Below are positions 1-10,227 of a stretch of DNA of 64,000 bases, piece by piece; within the stretch, counting starts at the first letter, position 1; the number at the start of each line of letters is the position of its first letter. The translations under genes were made by a program, and so were the position numbers. The notes under the pieces were generated by a model. That model saw only the letters and a list, made by a program, of their open reading frames with translations, was not told the origin of the DNA and searched no databases. This DNA comes from Haliclona indistincta (taxonomy: Eukaryota > Porifera > Demospongiae > Haplosclerida > Chalinidae): contig OZ024788.1 in NCBI GenBank assembly GCA_964017065.1, positions 8,403,202-8,467,201 on the forward strand, in the 5' to 3' direction.

Positions 1-1411
1 CAAATGGGTCTTCAAGCGAAAGACTGGTCCTGATGGGTCTGTGACAAGACATAAAGCACGTCTAGTTGCCAAGAGTTGCTCACAGCAATATGGAACAGAT
101 TATGATGAGACGTTCAGCCCAGTGGCAAGGTTTGAGTCTTTACGCACACTACTCGCATTAGCTGCTCAAGATGATCTCAGTGTACACCAAATGGATGTAA
201 CAACTGCATTCCTTAACGGAGAGCTAGAGGAAGAAGTGTATATGGCTCAACCGGAAGAGTTTGCAGTACCAGGAAAAGAACATCTCGTGTGTCAACTAAA
301 ACACAGTCTGTATGGACTCAAGCAGGCTCCACGATGCTGGAATTCTGTACTTGACAAGGTACTAAAAGAAATAGGATTCATCCAATCTGCAAGCGATCCA
401 TGCATCTACATTGCAAGAGATGGGGAACCATTTCTCATTGGTGTTTATGTTGATGACATGCTACTAGCAGGAAAGAGTGAGAAATGCATCGATGAAATCA
501 AGTCAACCTTGTCAAAGAGATTTGATATGAAAGATCTCGGAGAGCTCAATCATTTCCTTGGAGTCCAAGTAGAGCAAAACCACAAAAATGGTACAATCTG
601 GGTTGGACAACCATTGTACACAGAAGAAGTATTGAAGAGATTTGGGATGGAGAACTGTAAACAAGTCGCTACACCTGTTGAAGCAGGAGTGAAACTGCAG
701 AAAGGAACTGAAGACAGTGAACGTGTCGACAAGTCACACTACCAATCGGTTGTAGGCAGTCTACTTTACCTCTCGACAAGAACACGACCTGACATAGCTT
801 TTGCTGTAGGTCTGGCTGCTCGTTTTGCTCTGATCCGACAAGTCAACATTTAACTGCTGTCAAACGAATTCTCAGGTATCTGCAAGGAACTACACATCAT
901 GGATTACTATTCAGAAGGAGTAAATCAAGTGAAATTGTCGGATACTCAGATGCAGACTGGGGTGGTGACAGAGATGACTCGAAGTCTACTAGTGGATATA
1001 TGTTCCAGATAGGAGGTACGGCTATCTCCTGGCAGAGTAAGAAACAATCATGTGTGCTCTGTCAACAGCTGAAGCTGAGTATGTAGCACTGTCCACAGCT
1101 GCCCAAGAAGCAGTATGGCTGAAACATCTAAATCACGATCTCACAGGTGCAGTTGCTCCTATCATGATCAACGAGGACAATCAGTCAGCCATTGCTATCG
1201 CGAAGAATCCTCAATTCCATGGCAGAGTCAAGCACATCAGCATTAAGTACCACTTTGTACGAGAACAAGTGAACAGCAATAACATCATGCTAAAGTACTG
1301 CCGAACAAGTGAAATGATCGCAGACATGCTGACTAAAGGATTGGGAAGAGTACAGTTTGAAAAACTGAGAAAAATGGCAGGTGTGTTACCACTGATTAAC
1401 AGTCACAAGTG
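1..1411 (+). pseudogene. Ty1/copia retrotransposon pol fragment (reverse transcriptase + RNase H), frameshifted
   Basis: The 3' part of a copia-type polyprotein. An open stretch at 41-853 has the copia reverse-transcriptase signature: QMDVTTAFLNGELEEEVYM, then SLYGLKQAPRCW, then the catalytic YVDDM box at about residue 140. RNase H follows at 1050-1412, with the copia-typical STAEAEYVALSTAAQEAVWL and a terminal DMLTKGLG. The two open stretches lie in different frames. The 853-1050 interval still encodes the expected connecting residues (LRYLQGTT, GYSDADWGGD) in a third frame, so there are at least two single-base deletions, near 825-830 and near 1050-1060. Integrase and gag lie outside the window to the left. 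The element cannot make an intact polyprotein as sequenced. The family call is secure. Whether the deletions are real or assembly errors is unknown. Confidence 0.93.
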
Positions 1412-1419
1412 AGAAGGAG

Positions 1420-1836
1420 TGTTGAAGATAGACACTTTAGACTGTTGGACATAGATAGATAGGTGTTGTGTTAATTTTTGCCTGTTGTATGTGTTTGTTC
1501 CTGTCTATGTCAGCGTTTCTATTCACTATTCATGTATTCAGTTTTGTGTATAGTCAGCAACTCTTTATGTCATGTCAGCCTATTCCTTTCTTCTTGTAAT
1601 CTGCTGTGCTAGCCGTTTTTATCTATTTAAGTCTTTGTATCATGCAGTTAGTTCAGTTGTTGTTGCAGTTGTTGCTATAGTTATTGTTCCAAGTGCTAGT
1701 CAGTATACCGTAAGACGTACTCGCTCTGCGAATCTTAACAGAAAGGTGACCGGCTAATTCAGGTGAACGCTTAGACAGGTTTGACTGTATCGAGTTATGC
1801 TATCCACATTAGTAATCCATCTCAGAGACTACAACA
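1420..1836 (+). repeat. 3' LTR of the copia element
   Basis: The 417-bp segment starts TGTTG and ends CAACA, a perfect 5-bp inverted terminal repeat of the TG...CA type. It lies directly after the pol stop codon and a purine-rich tract (GAGAAGGAG, 1411-1419) that fits a polypurine tract. The 5' LTR is outside the window, so the pair could not be compared. The LTR boundaries are inferred from the TG/CA ends alone. Confidence 0.7.
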
Positions 1837-1892
1837 TGCTCATCTTACAGCCATTCTATGCAGCGCCAAAATCTAACTACATCTGTGAATAA

Positions 1893-2410
1893 TACCGTAA
1901 ATCGGGAAATTTTCGTGCAACAAAATTTTCGTGTGATAAATGTTTGTGAATCGACCTGCCCACGAAAATATTTTAACATCGAAAATTTATCAACGTGTAA
2001 GCGAAGGTACACCGTTTCTAGACAAAACTGCATGACTGTTGCTGTTGACAGCTGTAACGATGCTTGTGTCCATGGTTATTGTGTATACAAGAGTGTAGGA
2101 GCCAGCTGAATGAATGAATTCTGCCCATTTGTTAGCCTGGGCCAGACCAAAACGTTCAGGCGCTGCCGATCGTCTGAGACACTCGTTCCTGACAGCAAAG
2201 TAGAAGGTCGCTCTCTGTCACTGGGTAAACAGTTACTCCAGGCAGACAGTGTTTCAGCTGCAGCCAAGCTCTTGAGCATAAACTTACAGCATACAACTTG
2301 CATACACGTGTTTACAATTTTCGTTATTAAAAACTTTTCGTGTTTTAATTTTCGTGGTTGAACCTACCCACGAAAATATTTTAACAACGAAAATTTCCCG
2401 AATTACGGTA
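1893..2410. mobile_element. MITE, TACCGTA family (518 bp)
   Basis: Terminal inverted repeats of about 24 bp: it begins TACCGTAAATCGGGAAATTT and ends AAATTTCCCGAATTACGGTA, with TA at both ends consistent with a TA target. Inside, a second sub-repeat (CCCACGAAAATATTTTAAC) occurs near both ends (about 1958 and 2368). No transposase coding is seen; open frames in it are incidental. Similar TACCGTA/TACCATA ends and ATTTTCG motifs occur in the elements at 20989-21146 and 32290-32857. Confidence 0.85.
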
Positions 2411-3030
2411 GGATTTTATTCATGAACAAATCTGACTGGTAGTTGAAAACTATATGAATGGCAATGTTTGCTAGACCTTCTCCCACCGTCCATCCAATTA
2501 TCAGTAGGCCGCGTGGAGAGGGTCAGCTGCTAAACTAACTATCACTATGTGCTCCTGGTATAACCATAGACATAGTATCCCTTAGAGAGACTGGCAACAG
2601 GCAAAAATTTCACCGTGTTCCACGTTACAATTTAGCTTTGTATGAGTGTGTTGCACACTAGTGACTGTGCATAGATAATCAAACCGAGAATTTAAAGCAG
2701 CAGGAGATCGACACTAAAGAAGCGATCAACGATGAATGCAGTCTGTTTCCACAGACGGGCAGCTAAACTGGACGATAGAACGAATACTAGAACAGTTTCA
2801 GTTTATTTATCACTAGAAGAGCAACACACAAGTAGTGCAGTCAGCCAAGTTTCATCACACGGTAGCACTACACTTAGTCAATAACAGGACGCAGTATTAC
2901 ACTGATTCTGTGTGATTGCGTGTGGTCTGTGTTTGTATCAGCAAATTCTAGTCCAAAACTAAACCTTAAGCTAGTTACAGGAACACAACCACCTTTCAGA
3001 ACAAATCACAATGAAGCACCTTAGGTGTAG

Positions 3031-3702
3031 ATGCTTCGGTGGAATGACACAATAACCACAAACACAATTATCCACCATTCCACAAACACAGGAACCGCAG
3101 ATGGCATGTATACAGGATTTCTGTACAGCAATCACAATGCAGTGCTTTAGTTATGCAATCAGAAACATCAGTGCTGACCACAATTCAACTGGGCGTGTCT
3201 ACAGTGTTTAGCACAGCAGTCACGACTTCCATACATAGCTTCCATAGCTTGCTTACACAATTTCTCTGGACCTGCGCTGCTATCCTGTAGTAAAATTCTA
3301 ACCTATCAGCTTCTAGGTAGTCAACTGTTTATAACTTTGCCTCTGACAGCTGAGCAACAACCATGATCGATCGCGAGTGAGTAAACTCACGAACTAAGCT
3401 CCATTTAAAGTTTTTCAATGTTCTAAAGCGAGATAATACCATTTTCTACTTGCATTGCTGGTTTCAGAGCTTAACTTTCAGCGTACGCTACAAAACTGAA
3501 CCAGCCGTGAGCACTTACGCACTAAGCTTTAAAATCCTTCTTAAAATTCAAATTCGAGCAAGTATCAATTTCTACCCGTGTTGCTTGTTTTCAGTGCTTA
3601 GTTTTAAGCGAGCGCAGAGAATCGTTGCGACAGACAGAATGACAGACAGACGGAATGACAACACGACTACTGTATGCCTCGTGGCTTCGCCCACCGAGGC
3701 AT
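3031..3702. repeat. R1 repeat copy
   Basis: Begins TGCTTCGGTGG and ends CCACCGAGGCAT, giving an 11-12 bp terminal inverted repeat. The body includes CACAATGCAGTGCTTTAGTT, ACTGGGCGTGTCTACAGTGT and GTATGCCTCGTGGCTTCGCC, all shared with the array at 48885-51332 and the copy at 27357-27963. It is non-coding; the open frame at 3450-3704 is incidental. Confidence 0.85.
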
Positions 3703-3747
3703 AATAACAGCACTATTTCTGCAGTCCTATAGCTAAACTTCGTTTAC

Positions 3748-3925
3748 TACAGCGGAACCCCGCTAATCCGGGCCTCTGAATTGCGGACACCCCGTTTTAA
3801 AGGACACCAAATGTGGGTTTTGTTGATGACGAGTGTATATTTTCATCCCTATAAAGAGGACACCCCGCCATTCAGGACAAAATTTTAAGTCCCAATGGTG
3901 TCCGGATTATAGAGGTTCCACTGTA
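3748..3925. mobile_element. Short MITE with TACAGTGGAACC-type ends
   Basis: The 178-bp element starts TACAGCGGAACCCCGCTAAT and ends ATTATAGAGGTTCCACTGTA. These form imperfect inverted repeats of about 24 bp that include the outer TA. CAGTGGAACC ends with a TA target are typical of Tc1/mariner-pogo-derived MITEs. No coding sequence. Confidence 0.75.
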
Positions 3926-4279
3926 TACGCAGTGCGCAAGTTGCTGGTGTCCTCAGAGTCTAGCCAGTACAATCCAGTCATGTACTAGAGGTCGACAAAG
4001 AGCTACCACAGTGGACTGTCCCAACATGGTTGCCAAGAGCTGTCCTAGCAACCAGCACCTTGTTGCAAGGGTACCAGAACAGACGCGTGCACAACTAATG
4101 TTTAACCCGTAACGTGGGCTCGCATCAAAGAGCTTGCTACCTGTGATGTAAATGCATTGGGTGATGCGCACACGTTGCCAGTCCCTCTAAGGGATACTAT
4201 GTCTATGGTATAACATGACCTATACTTACATAACATAATACTATAGCGATAAACATAATTCATTGACATTGGTCATTAC

Positions 4280-4468
4280 CTTCTTTAGAGTGCTCAAGCT
4301 TTCTCTGTTGTTGTTGAAAATGTGCCATCATGTTGGTTTGTACTTCCTGAAGTCTCAGTTTCTCCTTTTCATTTTTGACTCCTTGTTTTTCTTTTTCCTC
4401 TTTACGCAACTTCTTGTCCTCATCTATTTCCCTTTGAATATGCTCCTCAAAGATAGATGAATGTGTAT
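4280..4468 (-). CDS. Coiled-coil exon of gene A (no start codon of its own)
   Basis: A 189-nt exon (63 codons) bounded by a 3' splice site (ATTTTAG, + strand CTAAAAT at 4469) and a 5' splice site (G|GTAATG), both in phase 1. It encodes a strongly charged helix, with ...FEEHIQREIDEDKKLRKEEK... followed by KNEKEKLRLQEV and a QQQ run, read as a coiled coil. A comparable Lys/Gln-rich helix exon lies at 61352-61546 just before a NACHT exon. By analogy this exon would precede a NACHT exon of gene A that lies outside the window or has been lost; copia sequence occupies 1-1836. Function is not known beyond a likely oligomerisation or spacer role. Confidence 0.6.
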
Positions 4469-5718
4469 CTAAAATTAATTATTAAAAATTAAGTGCAATC
4501 AATCTGGCTAAATTAACCCTCAACACATGCACCAGACTTGCTCTGCATGTGTGTCATCGTACCAGAAGCAGCTGAAGACTCATTTCTAGGCGGTAAGTGC
4601 ATCAATGGATTTGATTTTGCTGTTAATGTAAGTCCTGGGCCTAAAATTTTAGATAATGAGCTGTATCAAGCCAGATCAAGCCTGTGCTTACATTTACCCG
4701 TGCGCAGTATGAGTCAGGGTTATGCATTTGTGTCCGTCTATATACGTACTGTACGTATAATATATACGTATACTATATACGTACTGTACGTGTACGTATA
4801 ATACGTATAATATGGACATCTGTACGTCACATGCATGTGCTGTAAACGGCAAAACGTCAGCAACAAGCGCCGCATGCTGCGCACGGCGGAGTTTACATTT
4901 GGCTAAATCGCGGCTGAACGCTCCTTCCTCTTATGGGCTCCTGGTGTCGTCAAAAAACACGCTTGTTTACGTCTCACCACTCGAAATTCGCCACAAAAAC
5001 GAACTTTGCGGTCAATTTATAGTCCTATGAAGACATTTCCTGTGCTGGCAATCCTTGCTTAAGCAACTAATCCATGGCTTTCTAAAGCTATGTGTCCTTG
5101 TAAGAGCAATTTACGGTATTGTGGGCGTGCCACCCAACCTCCTATCCATATCCATATCCACACACTCAGTCTCACGTGTACCGAACTTCAAAGCCATGGT
5201 TAAACTTCTTGATCATAAGGTATCAGACTCCTTCTATGATGCGCAAATCAACTGTTATTCTGTTGGTGCATGTATGGTAACTATGCTATCATTTATCTTG
5301 AGCTGTCTATGGACTAGCTGTTGATTGCTAGAGTAGTCGTGTACTATGTAGATCTTAGCTCAGCGCATGGGTACGTGTTCATTAGAACTCTAGTTTTTCA
5401 TGTAAGTGTTATTCCTGTATGAATCTTGGAATAGTGGTAGATGCATCCTAATTGGAGGACACAGAAAGAATCATCATGTTTGACGACAATAACATGACAG
5501 GAATCGATGTGACTATTGCAGTAACAAGTTTTTAAGGCGGTAAAACGATCAGGCAAAATGGGAGAATGTTTATGGATTCAACAGCAGCACTTCAGGTGTT
5601 TACACTGCTCCATTTTTCCCAGCGGAAGTCAATTAAACAAATGGAATGTGGGGTGCGCAGTTGTTAGGTGAGCATGCTGTCCTCGCTGGTACGCACGAAC
5701 CAATGCACAGAACACAAA
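4469..5718. other. Stretch without a recognised gene
   Basis: No convincing exon on either strand. 4737-4812 is a low-complexity run of ACGTA/TATAC blocks with local dyad symmetry. The rest looks unique and unannotatable by eye. Short open frames here have no recognisable content. Confidence 0.5.
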
Positions 5719-5830
5719 GCTGCTAACTGCCTAAGCTGCTAACTGTTATACCAAAGTTAACTGCCTAAGCTGTTATACCTGCTTAGGCTAACTGCCTAAG
5801 CTGTTATACCAAAGCTGCTAACTGCCTAAG
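5719..5830. repeat. Irregular tandem repeat
   Basis: Repeats of AACTGCCTAAGCTG and GTTATACCAAAGCTGCT alternate over about 110 bp with an irregular unit of about 25-35 bp. No coding potential was seen. Confidence 0.7.
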
Positions 5831-6167
5831 TGCAGTTGCCATTGAGATGTGGTATAATGTCGTACAAAAATCGTGATGTCATGGTGGTGCTACTGTATTA
5901 GCTTCAATGGAGAGACGCCTGGCAGCTCAACTACCATTATTTTTACCTTGCAATCTTTGTGAATGTAAGTGAGAGAATGTTTAGTGCACTTTCTAGCTGT
6001 AAAACACCCAAATTTCTTTTAAAACTAAGCTGGAAGCACTGTAGATATAATAATATTATATCTCCAATTGTTTTGGGTTTACCATTACCTTTTGCCAAAA
6101 AATTGTGTTTAAAAGTGAGGGTTGAATGTACATATTTGCTTACTTTAGCTACAATAACAAGTTAAGG

Positions 6168-6548
6168 GTGCTCACAACTAATTAAAATTCACACCGCTGC
6201 GTGTTGCTATGGTCAGTGTTTCTAGAAAACTAAAGCAGCAGATCAGCGATATTAGCAGTATAGCAAGTGCGTCTTGATAGCTACTCGTATCATGAAATTT
6301 AACGGGCTTGCTTGCTTGCAAGAAAATGGAGGAACGCGGTCCATGATCGACGTGTTTATGCATGAAACTTGGCGAAGACTTCTGTGAGCTCAGGATTCCA
6401 AGTTTAAGCAAAGCTAAAATCTAGCAACGGAGGGATTTTTTCACTAGCGCACCTATAAACACATTTTCCAGTTAAGCAGCATGGATTTCCCCGTTTTCCT
6501 CAGCAGTGTGGCGTTATTTAGAAAAATTGTTCTGTTACTAGATTTTAG
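6168..6548. repeat. R2 repeat copy
   Basis: About 380 bp starting near GTTAAGGGTGCTCACAACTA and containing CATGAAATTTAACGGGCTTG and GGTCCATGATCGACGTGTTT. Further copies are at 18231-18626, 22214-22810 (an inverted pair) and 24060-24385. The open frame on the minus strand is incidental and recurs in the other copies. Confidence 0.85.
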
Positions 6549-6584
6549 CATTGCTACATTACAAATACAGCAACGTAAACTGAC

Positions 6585-6701
6585 CTGCAGTCTCAGAGTC
6601 AGTAGACTCTGAGGATTTCTTTTCTACAGTTAGTGGAGGAGCACTGACTGCATCTTTGCAATCATGATTGAGTTGTTTAGCAGCGCTAGAACTGACTGTA
6701 G
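6585..6701 (-). CDS. Linker exon of gene A
   Basis: 117 nt (39 codons). The acceptor is TTTTGCAG, the donor is CTGCAG|GTCAGT, and both are phase 1. The product is Ser/Thr/Ala-rich with acidic patches (...VEKKSSESTDSETA). It resembles a disordered inter-domain spacer, not a folded domain. It follows the exon at 6757-6843 in the same phase. Confidence 0.6.
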
Positions 6702-6756
6702 CTGCAAAACAAAACAATACTACATGCACATGACATGTGCACACCCATATACTGAC

Positions 6757-6843
6757 CAGTGTCTGGAGATGCCTTTTGCTCCTTAGCTGATACAGAAATA
6801 CCGACTTCATCAACATTGGTATCTTCTTTTGGATGACCTTTTC
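6757..6843 (-). CDS. Linker exon of gene A
   Basis: 87 nt (29 codons) between acceptor CAATCAG and donor ACTG|GTCAGT, phase 1 at both ends. It encodes a polar segment (GKGHPKEDTNVDEV...). With 6585-6701 it forms the spacer downstream of the Death exon at 7645-7989. Confidence 0.55.
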
Positions 6844-6929
6844 CTGATTGAAAAACATAAGCCGCTCAATCAACAATTTGCATTTAATATTCACAAGCAC
6901 TCATTATTAGGTAGCAACGCAGACAGTAG

Positions 6930-7600
6930 GAGTATTGGAGCATAATTTTCACGTAACTATACAGACTAATATCACAAACAAATATTCGAGTGTGAACAGA
7001 TTCCCCAGAGATTCTGGGGAATGGTCAAAGGTCACCCTTGCAATAGATACCAGGCTTTTTTCGCGCTTCCGTTTGTCCATTTTGTAAGCGAAAAATTTGG
7101 CCTGAGGATGAGGCTACAGCATGGTACATAGATGCATGCTGTAGCTTTCACTCATTTTTGTTATACTTCACTAACGACAATGACTGCCGGCGCTGCACAC
7201 TACTGCAATTCGGCTGAACGTTGTAGCAAGCAGTACTAGTGTTCTTCTTGCTGTAAGCGACCATTATTCATGGCTACCAACACATCGCGCTACTGTGCAC
7301 TCTGGCAGTTTTTCCTCGTCCTTGTGCTACCACTGCCTACCGATGCTAAACACGTACTCTATACCGACAAACTCGCACGTGGTTGGCGCTTCCCAAAGGC
7401 TGTGCTTCTTTCAGTAACGTGTTTGTTCCAGTTATACAGCTATGTCTGGCATCGCTGTTTCGTTGTTGAGTACGCTGAGCCCAAACTTCGCCCATTTCAG
7501 CCGCTAGTGGAGCAGCAGACAGACTCCGGAAGTGACGTCATGTTTAATTAATTCCACACATACATTCCATCAATTGGCTTATTGGGAAGGCTTATTACTA
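6930..7600. repeat. R4 (6930-7115) followed by R5 (7131-7600) repeat copies
   Basis: R4 contains GATTCCCCAGAGATTCTGGG and ends GAGGATGAGGCTA; a second copy is at 33140-33350. R5 recurs, diverged, at about 20060-20545 (shared: GCTAAACAC...CTCTA, TTCAGTAACGTGTTCGTTCC-like, CATACATTC...GGGAAGGCTTATT). R5 contains a 93-codon plus-strand open frame with a hydrophobic start. The second copy does not preserve that frame, so I do not call it a gene. Confidence 0.7.
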
Positions 7601-7644
7601 AATCACACATGATAACTCACTTACTGACACTGTATGTACTGTAC

Positions 7645-7989
7645 CTTGAGGAGGAGGAGGGCAGGTGTCAATAATGGCTTTGGTGAGAGCTCCTGGTAGA
7701 CCAGCATCAGTGATACACTCAGCAAGTGCTGACCAAGTGCGTGGAACGGCTGAATCATCTGGGTCATCATCATTACGAGACAACCATTCCTTTAGGACTG
7801 TTCGAACAAACTCATCTTTCTCTTTGTATTCTTTTTCATATTTACTCACAAGAACATCGTCATTTAGTAGCATGTGAGCAAAGTCTGTGCATTTCCATTG
7901 TTCCAATGAAGTGATCCTCTGAATAACTTTAAGGCTAGATCCATCAGCATTCCTGAGATTCAGTAGCTGCTTATATGAGGGCCTGTCGG
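7645..7989 (-). CDS. Death-domain exon of gene A
   Basis: 345 nt (115 codons) with acceptor TATACAG and donor CTCAAG|GTACAG, both phase 1. The core reads as a Death-fold helix bundle: YKQLLNLRNADGSSLKVIQR..., DFAHMLLNDDVLVSKYEK..., then VLKEWLS...WSALAECITDAGLPGAL near the C-terminus. The W-x-x-L-...-L-x-x-A-G pattern near the end is the usual Death-domain signature. Death domains mediate homotypic assembly in cytoplasmic immune and apoptotic signalling. It lies directly downstream of the 2A exon 8221-8689 and has a near-identical paralogue at 51437-51775. After 2A skipping the receptor chain would start about 38 residues before this domain. Confidence 0.78.
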
Positions 7990-8220
7990 CTGTATAGGTG
8001 AAAATTCATAGTAAAAAATTAATTTTTTCATACAAGATCGGCCCAAATACACTAATTGTGGAGTAGGGCGAAGTAAAAGCTGTCAAGTTATTAGAATGAA
8101 TGCTTTTAAGGACGATTCGTAGATTAGAAACCTTTCACCTCTTACACACAAGATTTAGGCTCCAGGTTCAACAGCTTTTCCATACATATACAAGTGAAGT
8201 ATAAATGTAATGTCACTCAC

Positions 8221-8689
8221 ATGCTAGTGGTCCGGGATTTGTTTCCACATCACCGGAGATGATCAGAGCCTGAGAGATGATCACTATCAGTAGCATGAGT
8301 CTGACTAGAGCCTCTCGTAACAGACAACTACTAAGCAAGCCACGAACTTGAGAAAAGGAGGACCAGAATAACGAAAGGAGAGATTGCTGGAGTGAGCTGA
8401 CAGCTGATGAAGTGATGATGCTAGCTGAATGAGGTGATTTAGAGTCAGTGCATGTGTTTATACGAGCACGTGATGACGACTGACTGGCAGTAGATGGATC
8501 TTGAGTAGCATTACGTTCACGTTTGCGTCGGCGATGAAATTTGAAAGGGATGTAGGACGAGAATAGAGAAGACAGGAAAGCAGAGTAGCCCTTGCTGTTG
8601 AAGAGCCCTATTCGAGCTCGCCACAACTCCACAGTATTGGCGCCTTTCTTGCAATTGGAGGTGTGGTCAGTGCGGCATGCAGCATGCAC
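8221..8689 (-). CDS. First coding exon of gene A: hydrophobic N-terminal peptide ending in a 2A motif
   Basis: 156 codons plus one base, donor CAT|GTGAGT in phase 1. The product is Ser-rich with a basic patch (KFHRRRKRER). It ends in a hydrophobic segment (LVRLMLLIVIISQALII) immediately followed by SGDVETNPGP, the canonical 2A / StopGo motif, then LA and the splice site. In the paralogue (52035-52578) the frame starts 27 codons earlier at MSRLT. Here a 1-bp deletion and a 4-bp insertion between about 8690 and 8740 leave a stop in that frame, so the first usable ATG is the one at 8689 (MHAACRTDH). The family function of the N-terminal peptide is unknown. Related 2A-bearing NLR-type genes have been reported in sponge and sea urchin. 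Confidence 0.75.
8228..8251 (-). other. 2A ribosome-skipping motif DVETNPGP (gene A)
   Basis: The eight codons read Asp-Val-Glu-Thr-Asn-Pro-Gly-Pro, matching the D-V/I-E-x-N-P-G-P consensus exactly. The established mechanism is a missing peptide bond between Gly and the last Pro during translation. Upstream residues are hydrophobic, as in 2A-like sequences that double as signal peptides. Confidence 0.85.
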
Positions 8690-8739
8690 TAAATAGAACT
8701 ACCAAAAATTTAAATTCTTTGCAGTCAATCGGCTCATTT

Positions 8740-10227
8740 CGAACCTGAGTTTTACCTGACCGTCAACAATAAGTGATCAACTGTATATTTCAATTGTTTC
8801 CAAGACAGTGATGCATGTGATTGAAGAAAGCAAACACATCACTCATCATTTTTGTGGTATATATTGGATATCACATTGGCTTTGGTAATTATATAGAATA
8901 ATGGACGAATAACCTCAACACTTCAAATTCAGTTCTGAAAGAGCTTGATACATTTTGATACTGATTCCAGGAGTGAAATAGTACAACACAGTGATTATAC
9001 TTGGACATTCTGGAGTCAATATGTATAAAATCAATTAACCCATGAGATTTAGAGCTTTAATAAATCTCTGCTGGATTTTGTCCTGGGAAGCTAAAAATGC
9101 TCTTGTAAGCTGAGGTGCAAGAAGCAGTAAAACGATAAAAAGTAAAGTAAAAAAGATTTAATTAAAAAAACAGAAAATTGTAGGAATGACGACACTTGCA
9201 AAAGTAAAGGCTTGAAACGCGGAACAAGGCTTGAAAAGCGGGAAAGGAACAAGATGGGATGATGCTTGCAAAAGTAAAAGAACTTAACTTTTTACTGTCT
9301 TCCTTATCTTATTTGCTTTATCACTACACTTGCCCTTGTTTTGTGTAATTTTTATAAAAGTAAATAATATAGAAAAAAAGAACAAAATGGAATAATAATT
9401 ATGCTTCAAAATTAAAAGTCCCAAGTATCCCTGCATCAGCGGCTTGGAGGACACAGTCTGGTGAAGTACTTGACGGTTTCAAAGCTAGAGGTAGTTGTGT
9501 TTTGGAGGACACAGCCGGGACTTTTAGTTTTGCAAATAACATATTATATTCCATCTTGTTCCGGCATTTGCAAGCATCATCCCATCTACAATTGTGCTTG
9601 TTACATTCAACTTACAAAATGTAGTAAAACTATTAACTGAAATCGTAGATTCTATTATGATCTACCAAAGAAATGCGTGTAGAGCTTAGTTATTGTGCAC
9701 AATGAAGATAAGTGTGACATAATTTAATAGCTACAAATATGAAAAATGGACTTTTGAACACAGAGAAAGTGTAATAAATTATTATGGAACCAATAAGACT
9801 ATAAGCTGAAGATTCCACTGACAGTGCTAGGGAAATAATTAGGGATAGAATGAGGAAAAGGTGCTTTGATCTTCCATGGTGAGAAACTAGGAATTCAGGA
9901 AGTAAGTAATCATGGTAAATTTTGTGAAAATAATTTTGCTGCTGTTTTTACAGTGCAATACACATCTACTCTTACTAAGAATACACATGAAAAAAATCAG
10001 AAATGACAATTTATGTGTTGGATAAATAATAGCTATGAAAAGCACTTTCACTAGCGCCAGCAATACAATTTACCGGGCCCAGTGACAGTTCAGTCCAAAA
10101 ATACACATAAAGCACCACATTGAGTGTGGCTGATAACTTGAATTTAAACTAAGATCCAGTATAAATACAGTGAAAAGTAATGTACAGTTGCATTACAGAA
10201 CTATTATAGTTGAACATAGACTACACA
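8740..10227. other. Intergenic stretch between gene A and the NLR tail, with one foldback relic
   Basis: No exon recognised. 9143-9592 carries a collapsed copy of the foldback element of 38046-38920: a left part with CAAGATGGGATGATGCTTGC, one unit of GGAGGACACAG..., and a right part with GCAAGCATCATCCCATC. All of this lies inside the duplicated block; the matching stretch is at about 52.6-53.95 kb. Confidence 0.7.

Larger units (their letters stand above)
2563..4209. mobile_element. Composite inverted-repeat element carrying two other MITEs
   Basis: A 36-bp inverted repeat at 2563-2598 (ACCATAGACATAGTATCCCT...) is matched with one mismatch by 4174-4209 (...GGGATACTATGTCTATGGT). The 1.65-kb interior holds an R1 element (3031-3702) and a pogo/Tc1-like MITE (3748-3925). 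These are best explained as later insertions into a non-autonomous DNA transposon. No transposase was found. The flanks are TA-rich, but a target duplication is not clear. Confidence 0.75.

Noticed and set aside
2110..2361. Small open frames inside MITEs (also 1858-2109, 6178-6411, 50880-51071)
   Set aside because: Each recurs only because the repeat recurs, with no conservation of the frame between copies.
4560..4600. A plus-strand mini-exon (CCAG|AAGCAGCTGAAGAC...GGCG|GTAAGT)
   Set aside because: Good-looking sites but only about 30 nt, and no neighbouring plus-strand exons to join.
7270..7551. A 93-codon plus-strand frame with a signal-peptide-like start
   Set aside because: It lies in repeat R5, and the second copy at 20060-20545 does not keep the frame.
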